64,000 nucleotides of DNA from Nannobrachium achirus (GCA_963921795.1 OY997656.1:56353003-56417002); one strand, 5' to 3'. Positions 11,507 through 21,839 are shown, counted from the stretch's first letter. Made by a program: numbers and translations. The notes: generated by a model not told the origin, from the letters alone.

Positions 11507-11864
11507 GCAGTCGGGCAGACTGCAATGATATCTCTGTATTTGTTTGTGTTTTTCCTTAAATTAATGCCTTACTAAAAAAAACAGCTGTTCTTGTACAACC
11601 TTAGGCTGTTTGTACGTCTTTATTAAGTCAGCATCATAACATAAACATGACACAACTGGCCTCTGACAGAAAGACTTTCGATGGGAGTCAAATGGGTGTA
11701 ACTGGTCAGTGGTCACACCGTTTGACATCTCGGAGTAAAGAACATTCCACAGACAGGCATTGGTAGTTAGTATTATCTTGTTGTATTGTAGCGTTGTTGT
11801 ACCTCCAACATGTTGTACCCTTTGTACCTGGAGGAGTGAGGGACACACTTGATTACTGACTCTC

Positions 11865-11877
11865 TCCCTCCCTCCCT

Positions 11878-11970
<93 letters not shown>
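11865..11970. repeat. (CT)n / (CCCT)n microsatellite
   Basis: Pyrimidine tract of about 106 bp. Confidence 0.95.
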
Positions 11971-11973
<3 letters not shown>

Positions 11974-12117
11974 GATCAGGAACCCTTCAGGGTCAGTGGT
12001 TATTAGCTCTCAGCGTTAACATCCTCTGGCCTCTAAGCTCATTAGTCAGTGAGCCAATAGAAAGTGAAGGTCTCCATATAGCCTGACGAGAATACACTGC
12101 AGTTGCTTGAAGAAATA

Positions 12118-12262
12118 CAGTGTGGTCAGCCAGACGGCTGGTGTGTCGCGAGTTCGACTCCCAATGCCGGCGACCTTTGCTGCGGGTCACTCCCCATCTC
12201 TCTCTCTCCCTATTTCCTGTCAGACTACTGTACACTATCTAAATAAAAGCAAAAGAAGACCA
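12118..12262 (+). mobile_element. tRNA-derived SINE
   Basis: Contains an RNA polymerase III B-box-like GAGTTCGACTCC, then the stretch CTTTGCTGCGGGTCACTCCC with a CTCTCTCTC tract and TTTCCTGTC. It ends in AAATAAAAGCAAAAG. This order is typical of a common fish tRNA SINE. The A box is degenerate, and the element is short and probably 5'-truncated. Confidence 0.7.
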
Positions 12263-12290
12263 AAGCATATCTAAAAAGGGTTGTATTTTG

Positions 12291-12697
12291 TATAGAGCAT
12301 GGCAGCGGAAGTGGTTTCCTGGTGCCACTTAAAATCTCCCATTCATTTTCGCCATAGACTTTTACAAAAATATTTATAACAATTATGTTAAGCCTCGAAC
12401 CAAGCCATCCAGGATGGCAGTGAATCATGACCATACAACCTTTGTTTCTATGTGAAAACATGTTTTAATATTACATTATTTGATATACTACATGTAATAA
12501 CTACCCTTTTTTAGCGATTTTCAAAATGTTCTTTTCATAGAAACAAAGGTTGTACGGTCATGATTCACTGCCATCCTGGATGGCTTGGTTCTAGGCTTAA
12601 CATAATTGTTATAAATATTTTTGTAAAAGTCTATGGCGAAAATGAATGGGAGATTTTAAGTGGCACCAGGAAACCACTTCCGCTGCCATGCTCTATA
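12291..12697. mobile_element. Young foldback element, 162-bp arms
   Basis: Arms 12291-12452 and 12536-12697 are inverted copies differing at two positions that I can find (CCTCGAA/CCTAGAA and CCATAC/CCGTAC). The tips read TATAGAGCATGGC and GCCATGCTCTATA, compatible with a TA target. An older relative is at 21840-22380. The near identity of the arms suggests recent insertion or ongoing arm correction. Confidence 0.85.
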
Positions 12698-12708
12698 GCA
12701 AACTTTCT

Positions 12709-12880
12709 GGTGAAAGTGATTAAATAAAATGGTAAATGGTGCATTTATATAGCGCTTTTATCCAAAGCGCTTTACAGCGATTGTGCATTACATTCACCCA
12801 TTCATTCATGATTATGAAAGTCAACCGAAGAACAAGGTTTTTGGGCAGGATCAAGCAACAAGCGTGCACTGAGGAGGACT
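12709..12880. repeat. Common fish interspersed repeat (AGCGCTTT type)
   Basis: Contains GGTGCATTTATATAGCGCTT and CAAAGCGCTTTACAG, a small hairpin motif found in many fish interspersed repeats. No gene. Confidence 0.5.
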
Positions 12881-13134
12881 CTAGAAGCCCTCATCCAATA
12901 CTTGCACCTCCACTGGTGGAAAAAAGTATCAATACTGCAATATAGAAATACTCTGTTACAAGTAAAAGCCTGGAATTCAAAATGTACTTGAGTAAAAGTA
13001 GAAAGTATTGGTATTAAAGTGCACTTAAAGTACCAAAAGTAAAAATACAAAATGTTTGAAAATAGCAGATCTACAAGCTTGTAGATCGGCTATTTTCAAA
13101 TAGCCAAGGTATAAAATAGGGCTAAAGTGCTTAA

Positions 13135-13693
13135 AGAGATATTACTTTAAAAAAAAAACTCTGCCTTGCATGGGTCTGCCTCCCCAGGCTCAGGGCCTCT
13201 CCACACACACACACCCATTGTAACTTCAAACTTCATTTTAACCATGATAGATTCATTAAAAACACAATTTTTTTTCTTCTGGTGACTCATATTACCCTCA
13301 TATTACGTGAGCAGGCTGTGTTTTTTCCATAACCTTTTTCATTTATTTTTAATACTTTTGTTTTGTATTTAATTTATCTAATTTTCCCAAAGAATTATTA
13401 AAAATAAAATGAAAAAGGTTATTTAGAAAACATGGCCTGCTCACGTATTAGGAGGGTATTATGAGTAACCAGAAAAAATAATGGGTGTTTTTAATGAATC
13501 TATCATGGTTAAAATGGAGTTTGAATTTACAATGGATGTGTATGTGGAGAGGCCCTGAGCCTGGGGGGCATATAACATTTACATCAAATATCTAAATACT
13601 GAATGAAGTAAATTAAAAACTGTTCAGGGTGTTCATAAAAGCCTGATTAGATGATAAAGTGACCAAAAGTTGTTTTGAAAGTGGAATATCCCT
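13135..13693. mobile_element. TTAA-flanked foldback MITE, complete copy
   Basis: Flanked by TTAA at 13131-13134 and 13694-13697. Ends are AGAGATATTACTT and GTGGAATATCCCT. The two halves are long inverted repeats meeting near 13380. It is the most complete copy of the family also seen at 3954-4560 and 4878-5141. Confidence 0.85.
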
Positions 13694-13837
13694 TTAATGT
13701 GTGTTTTGTAATCTTCTAATTTATATCTGCAAAGTATTACATTTATTTGAAAACTTTAGTTACTAGTTACTTTGCAGATATAAATGATAGTATTATGAAC
13801 CACTTTAGCCCTATTTTATAACTACAATAGGCTATTT

Positions 13838-13910
13838 GAAAATAGCCGATCTACAAGCTCACAACGCGTCGTAATGCGACACGTTGTGAGCTTGTAGATC
13901 TGCTATTTTC
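13838..13910. repeat. Window-wide palindrome, full copy
   Basis: A 73-bp near-perfect palindrome. The left arm is GAAAATAGCCGATCTACAAG then CTCACAACGCGTCG; the right arm is its complement with two or three mismatches. This is a good reference copy for the module discussed in the findings. Confidence 0.9.
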
Positions 13911-14012
13911 AAACATTTTGTACTTTCTTTTTGTACTTTAATTACATTTTGATGCCAACACTTTCATACTTTTACTCAAGTACACTTTGAATTACCAGAC
14001 CTTTACTTGTAA

Positions 14013-14165
14013 GGGTGCCCTCACACCAAAATACCTATGAGAGTGGAATCCGCGTTCCGCCAATGCATTTCAATGAGAGTGAAGCAAAAAACACTCCCTT
14101 CTCATTGAAATGCATTGGCGGAACGCGGATTCCACTCTCATAGGTATTTTGGTCTGAGGGCACCC
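14013..14165. mobile_element. TAA-flanked hairpin MITE, 153 bp
   Basis: Ends GGGTGCCCTCA and TGAGGGCACCC. The arms, about 66 bp, are nearly perfect complements around a short loop. TAA lies on both sides (14010-14012 and 14166-14168). The opposite arm of the host repeat at 12950-12970 keeps the uninterrupted site, so the duplication is real. A 3-bp TAA target fits PIF/Harbinger. Confidence 0.85.
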
Positions 14166-14269
14166 TAACAGAGTATTTCTACATGGCAGTATTGGTACTT
14201 TTACTAAGGTAAATATGTACTTAGTAAAATATGTGAGTATCTTTTTTCCACCAATGCTAGTCTAGGTTG

Positions 14270-14619
14270 AGACCCACCAAAGGACATCAAGGTTCCAGAC
14301 TCCCAACACAAACCCAAAACCAGTTTAACTCCTGCGCGCTGCTTCTTCACTTGCAGTTGAGGGGCAGAGAGCAGACCTTTCCCAGAATCCCCTTACCCCA
14401 GACCCCTCCCCTACTTTCTCTGTAAATCTACCTCATGATATTTATTCCAATATGTGTGGTAGTATATTTTGTATTGTATGGTATTGCTATTAATGATTAA
14501 TTGAGTACAAAGGACCAAAATGAAAACAAGCCCCTGGGAATGTTTGTGTTATCCTTTTAGCACAACCTTTGACTGCACCACTGGTACTGTTAATAAGCAT
14601 GTTAATACAAAATGCAATC
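14270..14619. other. No gene seen
   Basis: Diverged LINE-like sequence may be present around 14380-14410, but it is too weak to name. Confidence 0.4.
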
Positions 14620-14760
14620 AATCAATATGCACTCAGTTGCCCTAGTATTCTCTCTACACCGGATCTCCCAGATCGCCAAAAACTGTCGATCTACAATCTT
14701 ACAGTGGGTTGCGTTTGCGAATATCTGTGGAGATTATCTATTTTTGCCTGATTGTCACCC
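14620..14760. repeat. Repeat tail with diverged palindrome (copy 2)
   Basis: Second copy of the segment at 10925-11070, same order of motifs. Confidence 0.6.
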
Positions 14761-15020
14761 CAGAATAGGGATGCTATAAAGTTGCAACTAGTGCATAAGT
14801 ATCAGTTTTACAGATACTGCATATGTTTTTGATTCTACCACATATTGCGGTCACGTGTTCAAATACTGGATTCTGATTGGCTAAATTCCGGAGGTTATGG
14901 CAGAACAACCGCCGCAGTTGTGTGAGGACTTGCTTCCAGGAAGAACTTTGCAAGTTACAACTGTGTTTTCTTTCGTGTATATGGTAGATGTGGTAGAAAA
15001 GCTATTTACCACTCGGGGTC

Positions 15021-15122
15021 GGACATTATGCTCTCATAATGTCCTGTGTGAGGTGTTATCGGACTCGGCTGCGCCTCGTCCGATAACACCCTCACACAGG
15101 ACATTATGAGAGCATAATGTCC
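15021..15122. repeat. Perfect 102-bp hairpin with palindromic arms
   Basis: Bases 15021-15064 pair with 15078-15122 around a 13-base loop (TCGGCTGCGCCTC). Each arm also contains its own palindrome, GGACATTATG with CATAATGTCC. The structure could fold as a cruciform with branched arms. Flanks share CACTCGGGG. Confidence 0.85.
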
Positions 15123-15189
15123 TCTCACTCGGGGTAAATTGCTTACTTTTGGTTCAGTTCTATAGATGACTGACAACATTTCTACCAGG

Positions 15190-15565
15190 CTCTATGCCAG
15201 CGGTGCCCACACCAGCTCGACATGATCTACCCACCCCAATAAAGATGTACCTGAGGGGGCTTTGGAATAGTGGCACTGGCGTTACACTTGAAATGGGAAA
15301 TAGTGGGGAAAAAGGTCTTCATCCCATTCTGTATGGAAGTGGTGTGTTTTTGGGGTTCTTTGTAATGCTACTGACTCTTGAAAACAAAGCATTGCATTGT
15401 GGGAGTGTACTGATATTGTACATGTTGTCTCACTGGAAACACTCTGCTACACCAGTGGATCCCAGGTACCCTCATGGCTCCTTGAGGGGGTTCCAAAGGG
15501 CTCCTTAAGGGTTTGTAACTTAACTTAAGAGTACAAATGGAACCCAAAGGACAGGCCTGGATCTA
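15190..15565. other. No gene recognised
   Basis: An open frame at 15194-15508 shows no family features and is probably chance. Confidence 0.4.
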
Positions 15566-16432
15566 ATATCGACATATCAAGAGCTACCAAGAGCTACCTG
15601 TTCAAAGCCCATTTGGAAAGTATCCTGTATGGTGCTCAAACATGGACAATGAATAAGGAGCTTTGGCATCATCTTGACGGAACATACACAAGACTCCTCA
15701 TGCCTGTCCACTCCAGAACCTTTCATGGAGGAACCTTCCAACCAGGGCAGGAATTTCAGGGAGGCCTTGTGCCCCTCCAAAAGATGGCTTGCCCTGAGGC
15801 TACAGCTGACTGTACCACTTTCTCCTCTGTCTCTGTCTTGTCAATATGTAGACACCAGTGTCTTGTTGAGTCCCCATTTTTAAACCAATCCTTTGATTTG
15901 TGCAGGGCTGAGCATCAGATTGTAAATACCCATTTATTTATTTCACAGCAGATTTTCTACATATTAAATATAAGCCTTAAATTAAATTAATTCTTTCAAT
16001 GGACTAAAATCGTGTTTTATCTGATGGCCTTCCTGCCCTGGCATTTGGCCTTTGTGCCCTAAAAAAATGGACAACCGCAAAGGCCAAGTGGCCTTGCCCC
16101 TAAAATGACACAATTCCAGGCCTGCTTCCAACTAATGCTCAGATTTATGGAGGCATCCCTCCCATCTCAGTTGTGGTGGCACAAAGAAGACTCCGCTTTG
16201 CAGGACGTTGTCAAGAGCAAAGGACCAGGTCATTTTGGATATTCTTCTGTGGAGACTACCCTGTCCATCAAGGGGAACTAGACCACTCACATCTTCTGAG
16301 TAGGGACACAGGACTGACTGTGAATGAACTTGGATGAACTTGGTGTTTCAATGAGCAACAGAGACCCCTGGAAGCAGCTTGTGTCGCAGACCTCGAGGGC
16401 ACTCCAATGATGATCATGATGATGATGATAAT
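15566..16432 (+). pseudogene. RTE-type LINE 3' end, interrupted
   Basis: Bases 15601-15706 encode ILYGAQTWTMNKELWHHLDG and YTRLLM, matching the pattern of RTE-clade polyprotein C-termini (LLYG-x-x-TW ... LDG-x-YTRML). After about 400 bp of inserted repeat sequence, 16124-16300 encodes IYGGIPPISVVVAQRRLRFA and AGRC, the next conserved block (G-x-PPIS, RRLRFAGHC), with stops and gaps. It ends in an ATGATG-rich tail at 16407-16432, as RTE elements usually do. Not functional. Confidence 0.75.
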
Positions 16433-16767
16433 AGACCACCACTCTCAGAGTGGGGGTTGAAATAACACATTTGGAGAACCACAGAGCCTTCATTAGTGAC
16501 AATGGTAACAGAAGTATCACTGGAAGGAAAGAAGGAAGAGACCTTTTTCCAAAATGGCTGCTGCATGTGCAAAGAACGAATTCTAAATGACAATAGTATA
16601 ACCCAAGTGGTCAAATTAGCACAAGAGTGTTTTCAGATAGCAGTTTCTAGCCCGGGTTCTCTGGTACAAAACACTGATGTTGGCCTTCAAGGCATTCAAA
16701 GCCTGATCCAATCACACAACCCTTCCGACTCACTTCAAGATCAGCTAACAAAGGAATGCTGCAAATG

Positions 16768-17222
16768 CCTTCCCTAAAACACCCTGGACGACGCTCCACA
16801 CGTCCCAGACTCTTCTCCCTTCCCTAAAACACCCTGGACGACGCTCCACACGTCCCAGACTCTTCTCCCTTCCCTAAAACACCCTGGACGACGCTCCACG
16901 CGTCCCAGACTCTTCTCCCTTCCCTAAAACACCCTGGACGACGCTCCACGCGTCCCAGACTCTTCTCCCTTCCCTAAAACACCCTGGACGACGCTCCACA
17001 CGTCCCAGACTCTTCTCCCTTCCCTAAAACACCCTGGACGACGCTCCACACGTCCCAGACTCTTCTCTCTTCCCTAAAACACCCTGGACCACGCTCCACA
17101 CGTCCCAGACTCTTCTCCCTTCCCTAAAACACCCTGGACGACGCTCCACACATCCCAGACTCTTCTCTCTTCCCTAAAACACCCTGGACGACTCTCCACA
17201 CGTCCCAGACTCTTCTCCCTTC
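16768..17222. repeat. 50-bp minisatellite array B, 9 copies
   Basis: Same 50-bp unit as array A at 6853-7632, 9 kb away and in the same orientation. Units here are more uniform. It also ends in a CCCGGCTCCCAAACTGTTAT sequence like that ending array A. Confidence 0.95.
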
Positions 17223-17376
17223 CCGGCTCCCAAACTGTTATCCCAACTGGATGTAAAGGGTAACACAACATGCACACGTAGGGTCAGTCATGTACCGTAT
17301 CTCAGCTATCGCCCGACATACTTTACATTCCATAGATTTCAAGATACAAATGTATCATGACTGCACCACACACACA

Positions 17377-17746
17377 CACTTGAGCCCCTGCTCTTTGATC
17401 CATGTGTAAAAAGTGCCCTCTCCAGACCATGAATGCAGTTTTTACTATGGTGAAAGAAATGCAAATGCCCCCTCTTTCCATGTCATACCTGAAGGCAGCA
17501 TTCAAGAGAATTGCCTTGTCCAAATTCTCCTGAACTTGAATGCAGAATCTTATGTTGAAAGAATTGCCTGTATTGACTTGACTATGCTTTAGTGTGGTAA
17601 TAACAAGTACCGAAAATAGCCAACCTCCAAGCTCACAGTGCATTGCGTTGCGACGCGTTGTGAGCTTGGAGGTCGGCTATTTTCGATATTTTCACCAAGA
17701 GGCCCTTTTATACATTTCAGCCCCTGCCTCTAACATTCTCGTCCCT
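17377..17746. mobile_element. hAT-like CAGGCATGTGCAC family, 5'-truncated copy
   Basis: Matches 7741-8225 from TTGAGCCCCTG to the CGTCCCTG end but lacks the left terminus. It contains a full palindrome at 17614-17687 in the CCTCCAAGC version. It ends 55 bp from the splice donor of GCAP exon 1, separated only by a GT/GC-rich simple repeat. Confidence 0.8.
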
Positions 17747-17801
17747 GCGTGTGTGTGTGTGTGTGAGCATGTGTGCGAGCGTGCGTGTGCGCGCGCCTCA
17801 C

Positions 17802-17996
17802 CCCGTCCATGTCGAAGGTGAGGAACACCTGGTCCACGTAGCTGTTGGCGTTCTCGTTCATGCCCTTGAGCCCCAGGATGGCCTTGAGCTCGAACAGCGT
17901 GATGAGGCCCGACGGAGACTCCCTCATGAACTTGTTGTACCAGTGGTGCATGTCCTCGGCCAGGATGTCATCCAGGTTGGAGCCATGGTTACCCAT
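17802..17996 (-). CDS. guca1: GCAP (guanylate cyclase activating protein), coding exon 1
   Basis: Sixty-five codons starting MGNHGSNLDDILAEDMHHWY. Gly2 is the expected N-myristoylation site, anchoring the protein to photoreceptor membranes. NKFMRESPSGLITLFELKAI is the degenerate, non-calcium-binding EF-hand 1 region with the conserved PSG. The exon stops at VFLTFDMDG, inside the EF-hand 2 loop, at a GGG|GTGAGG donor in phase 0. Joined to exon 2 it has no gap against the family pattern. The protein inhibits or activates retinal guanylate cyclase depending on calcium, which drives recovery after light. Intron 1 is 12,958 bp, very long for this family. The start is chosen because the MGN context and length fit GCAPs. 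The frame running past the donor into histidine-rich sequence is intronic. Confidence 0.92.
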
Positions 17997-17999
17997 GAT

Positions 18000-18600
18000 G
18001 CCCTCTGTCTGTCCGTCTGTCTGTCTGTCCTTCTACCTATGTGTCTGTCCGTCCGTCAGAAAGCACCTCCGACCTCCACCTCCGACAAAACGGTAGGACA
18101 GCGAGGTCGACGCCAGTAAGGCGTTAAGCTCGGCGGTCCGTATACCGTAAAAAAAACGTACAGTTAGGCGATTAAAACCCAAACTCCGAACGGAACGAGT
18201 GCTTCCATGAGATTGGTGTTGAGCGATTTACAGTCGGACGGGTGGCTCCATGTCGCCCCTCGACGAGCCGACGCTTCTTGGCGGGTCAGCAGCAGCTTAT
18301 CTGCCCCCTGCTGAGCGCTACCGCTGCCGGGGAGGACAGACAGCAGGCCAGGAATCACCCGATGGGGCGCGAGGAGGCTTCTTCGTCCGTTAGTTCGATT
18401 CCCCTGTTTCTCCTCCTCAGTCGAACCGGCGACCCGAAGAGAGAAGAAGAAGACGAGGAAGAGGAGGAGAAGGCTGGTGCTGTTTTAGATCTCCAGGAAA
18501 TCAAGAAGGAAATCAAGAAATGTAAGAAGGAAAGAAGGAACAGTCGGACGCCAGGAGGAACGAGAGTATGATACGAGGGGATTGAGGAGAGAAGGTGGGG
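18000..18600. other. 5' flank of the GCAP gene
   Basis: Begins with a (CTGT)-rich stretch at 18001-18055, then GC-rich sequence. No clear TATA box or photoreceptor CRX-type site was recognised. The 110-codon plus-strand frame at 18242-18571 is lysine/glutamate-rich low complexity and is not called as a gene. Confidence 0.4.
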
Positions 18601-18603
18601 AGG

Positions 18604-18607
<4 letters not shown>

Positions 18608-18680
<73 letters not shown>
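18608..18680. repeat. (AG)n microsatellite
   Basis: About 36 dinucleotide units. Confidence 0.95.
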
Positions 18681-18683
<3 letters not shown>

Positions 18684-18850
18684 CTGAGCAGGGATAAAAC
18701 TCTTATCTCCCGCGGGTCGCAGGGAGGAAGCTCTTAAAATAACACCAGTGTTAATGAGCTAACTGATGCAGGACAGGACAGCACAACCTCTAGCGCTGTG
18801 CACTGACCCAGGAACACTTATGTAACCTCTGTCTGTATAGTCTGACTATA

Positions 18851-19160
18851 GCCCCATTTCCACTGCAGGGCCAAACCAGAACTAGAACCAGAACCTTCCA
18901 GAACCAAGAACTTTCAAGAACCCGTGAAGTTCCGGGACCAAGTTCTGCTTACGTTTCCATACAACCAGAACTAACTGGAAAGGTCCCCCAAAAAAGAGCA
19001 GCAGCGCTGCTGGCCCCGCCCATAGGTTCCCAGAACTCAAGTTTAGTTCTACCTCAGGAGCAGGACCTAAAAAAGGTTCCAAGAACCTCGTCTGGAACCA
19101 GGCTGTACGCAATGGAAACAAAACCAGAACCAAAAACATAGGTTCAGGTTCCTGAAAGTT
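18851..19160. repeat. Probable MITE built of GGTTCT/AGAACC motifs
   Basis: Starts CCCCATTTCCACTGCAGG and ends near CAATGGAAAC. The interior is rich in repeated CCAGAACC and its complement. This is a common fish repeat type; exact ends not resolved. Confidence 0.5.
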
Positions 19161-19598
19161 GCCGCCTGTAAGTGTTTTTTCAGGGCGATTTTAAAGGATG
19201 CTAGTGATCTACTATTGTAATGTATTGCATTGTCTTGTTGCTGTTGTGCAGAAAAAAACGTTTAGTTTTTTTTAGTAACGCCCTGCTTGATTGCACCACC
19301 AGTGTCAAAAGCTCGAAACTCGAGCTTGTAGATCTGCTACTTTATTTTTTAATTGTGTATAGGCTACAATGGACGAAAGGACGAGCACTTGGCCCAAAAC
19401 GCGCTCGCCCCGGGTCAAATCTGACAAACTCGGAAATTTAAGTAGGCTACTGTACTTTTCCTTTTGGAAGTAAATTCTAAATTCCAGAGTGTCGTTTACT
19501 TGTAACAGAGTGTTTCTATAAATTAGCAGCAGTATTGATAGTTTGACTTACTTACGGTACTTAAATGTGACTACTTTTCCCACCACTACCTACCACAG

Positions 19599-19752
19599 TG
19601 ACACCACTGGCCTTAATGCCAGAACAATGGCTTCTACTTTCCAGGAAGACAAAGGTTTCAGTTCCTTGGAATCCTCCATGGATGATGTCACTGCATGGGA
19701 GGCAGCTTTAACTGAGCTCTCCACACAGCTCAACCAATCAATGAGACACAGA
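19599..19752 (+). CDS. Possible orphan exon, unrecognised
   Basis: An open stretch between an acceptor-like CTACCTACCACAG and a good donor, AGA|GTGAGT. In frame it reads TMASTFQEDKGFSSLESSMD then DVTAWEAALTELSTQLNQSM, a mixed-composition, helix-prone sequence unlike the surrounding repeats. No neighbouring exon fits it and I know no family match. It may be a relic exon or chance. Confidence 0.22.
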
Positions 19753-19794
19753 GTGAGTGGACAGAAACGCTGCCATCTGATGATGAGCATACTG

Positions 19795-20182
19795 CAGTGT
19801 TTCTCAACCTTTTTTCTGCATGGGCACACTTTTTATGTTCCAAGAATCCATGGGCACGCCAACATAATACGGGGGTGTAAATATCGTCACTGTCGGGAAG
19901 AAACCTTGTATCTCCAAGTTTCAAATGTGTACGTTTCTTCGCACAACAGTTTCGTCGCACAACAGTTTCGTCGCACAACAGTAGTGAAAACAGCAGATCT
20001 ACAAGCACACAACGCCTCGCACCGCGAGGCGTTGTGTGCTTGTAGATCAACTGTTTTCACTAGTTTAAATCATTTTTAAAATGATAAATACAATACTGGC
20101 TTTCAAGCAGTTTCAAGGGGCACACTTGACCCTTCTCAGGGGCACACCAAAGGTCCCCAGGCACAGTGGTTGAGAAACACTG
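19795..20182. mobile_element. hAT-like element (CAGTGTTTCTCAACC ends)
   Basis: Perfect 8-bp target duplication GCATACTG at 19787-19794 and 20183-20190. Ends CAGTGTTTCTCAACC and GGTTGAGAAACACTG are inverted repeats. It contains a full palindrome at 19986-20060 in a distinct version (GAAAACAGC with AGCACACAAC, both arms changed alike). A truncated sister copy is at 47363-47704. Confidence 0.92.
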
Positions 20183-20213
20183 GCATACTGTATATAGCCA
20201 TTAGTGTAAAACG

Positions 20214-20530
20214 GGGGTCTTCAACAGGGGGTCCCCTAGGGGGTCCTCAGAGTTACTACAGGGAGTCCTCCAAATCTTCCAATCCTTTTTTATATCAACA
20301 ACTTGAACCCTAGTGTCCATATTCTGAGAACTATATAAAAAAATACATATTTAGCCACTTGCATGCATGCCCCCAACCGGGGGCATGAATGCAAATCAAA
20401 ATCGTTAAAATCACTAAAACGATAGAAAGAAGCAAATGAAAACATTTTAACACTCATCTTTTCTTTTCTCTAATGATTAGCTAAAATATGAACCCTTGTT
20501 GTAAAAAAAAACAAAGTTGTCCTTTAATAA
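20214..20530. repeat. hAT-derived repeat, GGGGTCTTCAACAG family
   Basis: Starts GGGGGTCTTCAACAGGGGGT and runs into sequence matching the first 155 bases of the window. Same family as 43745-43900. Confidence 0.6.
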
Positions 20531-20540
20531 CTAAGTAGTA

Positions 20541-20617
20541 GTGAAAATAGACAATCTACAAGCTCGCAACGCGGCACAAAGCGACATATTGTATGCTTGT
20601 AGATCTGCTATTTTCAC
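20541..20617. repeat. Window-wide palindrome, full copy
   Basis: GTGAAAATAG at the left and CTATTTTCAC at the right, flanked by TA on both sides. The centre is more diverged (GCGGCACAAAGCGACAT). Confidence 0.85.
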
Positions 20618-21146
20618 TATGTGGGTCACAGGCAAACATATAATCTCTCTTAACCACTGTTAACCCTTAACCGAAGACCTGCCTGTTTTTTCCTGTGTGC
20701 TCAAAGTGTGGTCCAGGTACCCTCAGGGTTCCAAATTGTCCCTTATGGCTGTGCAGCTAAATGGAACAGAGCCTTCCTTTTACTTTTTTTTCCAAATTCC
20801 AATGTCCTCCCTATTGACTCAAGAGCAGGGCATAGTTCTGCCCATTTAAAATGACTCCAATACGGAAGTAAAACTTCCTATGTTTGGCCGCTAGTTGCGC
20901 TGTTCCCCCCCCCCCCCCCCCCCCCCCCGGCTGATCGCAAAAAGAATTGTTCTCCATTGGATCCCATTCATTTTCCCCTTTCGTTTTCTAACCTTAATTA
21001 ACATTTTCATGAATACTGTATGGTTCCTATCGCTAGTTAACAATTGCCTTTCAATCACCATCATATTCGTTTTGTCGAAATGTGGTCCAATTTATTTTAA
21101 AATAAATGATAAAGTTGCGGGGGGGCGTGGCCAACTAAACTGATAC
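20618..21146. other. No gene seen; poly-C tract
   Basis: Includes a 24-base poly-C run at 20905-20928. Nothing coding recognised. Confidence 0.5.
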
Positions 21147-21460
21147 TAGAGTTCTCAAATTCTGCCCGAACCCGACCATACCCGAACCTGACCGACATTT
21201 AGGGTAGGGTAGGGCCTAAAATGTATGCTAATTAGTAGGGCCGGGTAGGGTCTCGGGCTCAATAAAAAAAAATATATTTTTATTATTTTATTACTATTAC
21301 TCTGTTATAGACCCGACCATAGCCGACCCGACCCGACGTTTTCGGGCCGGGTAGGGCCTAAAATGTATGCTACTTAGTAGGGCCGGGTAGGGCCTCGGGC
21401 CTGCCCGGTTAGGGCCCAGTTAGGGCCGGGCCTTAATGTGCAGGCCCGTTGAGAACTCTA
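21147..21460. mobile_element. hAT-like element with GGGCCGGGTAGGG interior
   Basis: Ends TAGAGTTCTCAA and TTGAGAACTCTA are perfect inverted repeats. The 8-bp target duplication ACTGATAC is perfect (21139-21146 and 21461-21468). The interior is built of GGGCCGGGTAGGG-type and CCCGACC-type repeats. Confidence 0.9.
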
Positions 21461-21839
21461 ACTGATACCAGCCGGCTGTGTTCTTCTTCGTGTGCTGTAT
21501 TTCGGGAGGCTCCGACCACATTCTCCCATGTATCCCTCGGTTGCATGTGACCGTTGGCAGCCAATAGCATCTCTGATGCCTTTACAATTCTATGATGGCG
21601 ACACCCATTCCAAGGGGTAGAAAAGGGCCATTTGCGCTGCATAGAAACCAATGGCTTCGCATCGTCCATATTTTTCTACAGTCTTTGCTCAAGAGGCCCA
21701 ATTTCCTTCCAGTATGGCTGCTATGCTGTGCATAGAGCCTATGGAGACACTGCCCCCACCTGGGCACCCAGCTGTACTGCATCTGTGTTGATGGGAGACA
21801 GTATTGAAGGAGTGTTTGATATGTTTGTGTTTGCCTATT

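Larger units (their letters stand above)
12909..14250. mobile_element. Composite nest framed by CACTGGTGG / CCACCAATG ends
   Basis: The outer arms (12909-13080 and 13900-14250) are inverted relatives of the ACTTTTACTC family. Nested inside are two palindrome copies (13057-13098 and 13838-13910), a TTAA foldback element (13135-13693) and a TAA-flanked hairpin element (14013-14165). I could not define an outer target duplication. Confidence 0.65.

Noticed and set aside
17730..17801. Extension of GCAP exon 1 past the donor (RRAHTHART...)
   Set aside because: This is intron sequence. The GGG|GTGAGG donor joins cleanly to exon 2 and matches the family pattern.
18242..18571. 110-codon frame upstream of GCAP
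   Set aside because: Glu/Lys low-complexity sequence in the 5' flank, with no splice or family support.
21147..21460. Telomere-like GGGTAGGGTAGGG as an interstitial telomere
   Set aside because: The motif belongs to the interior of a hAT-like element with a clean target duplication.
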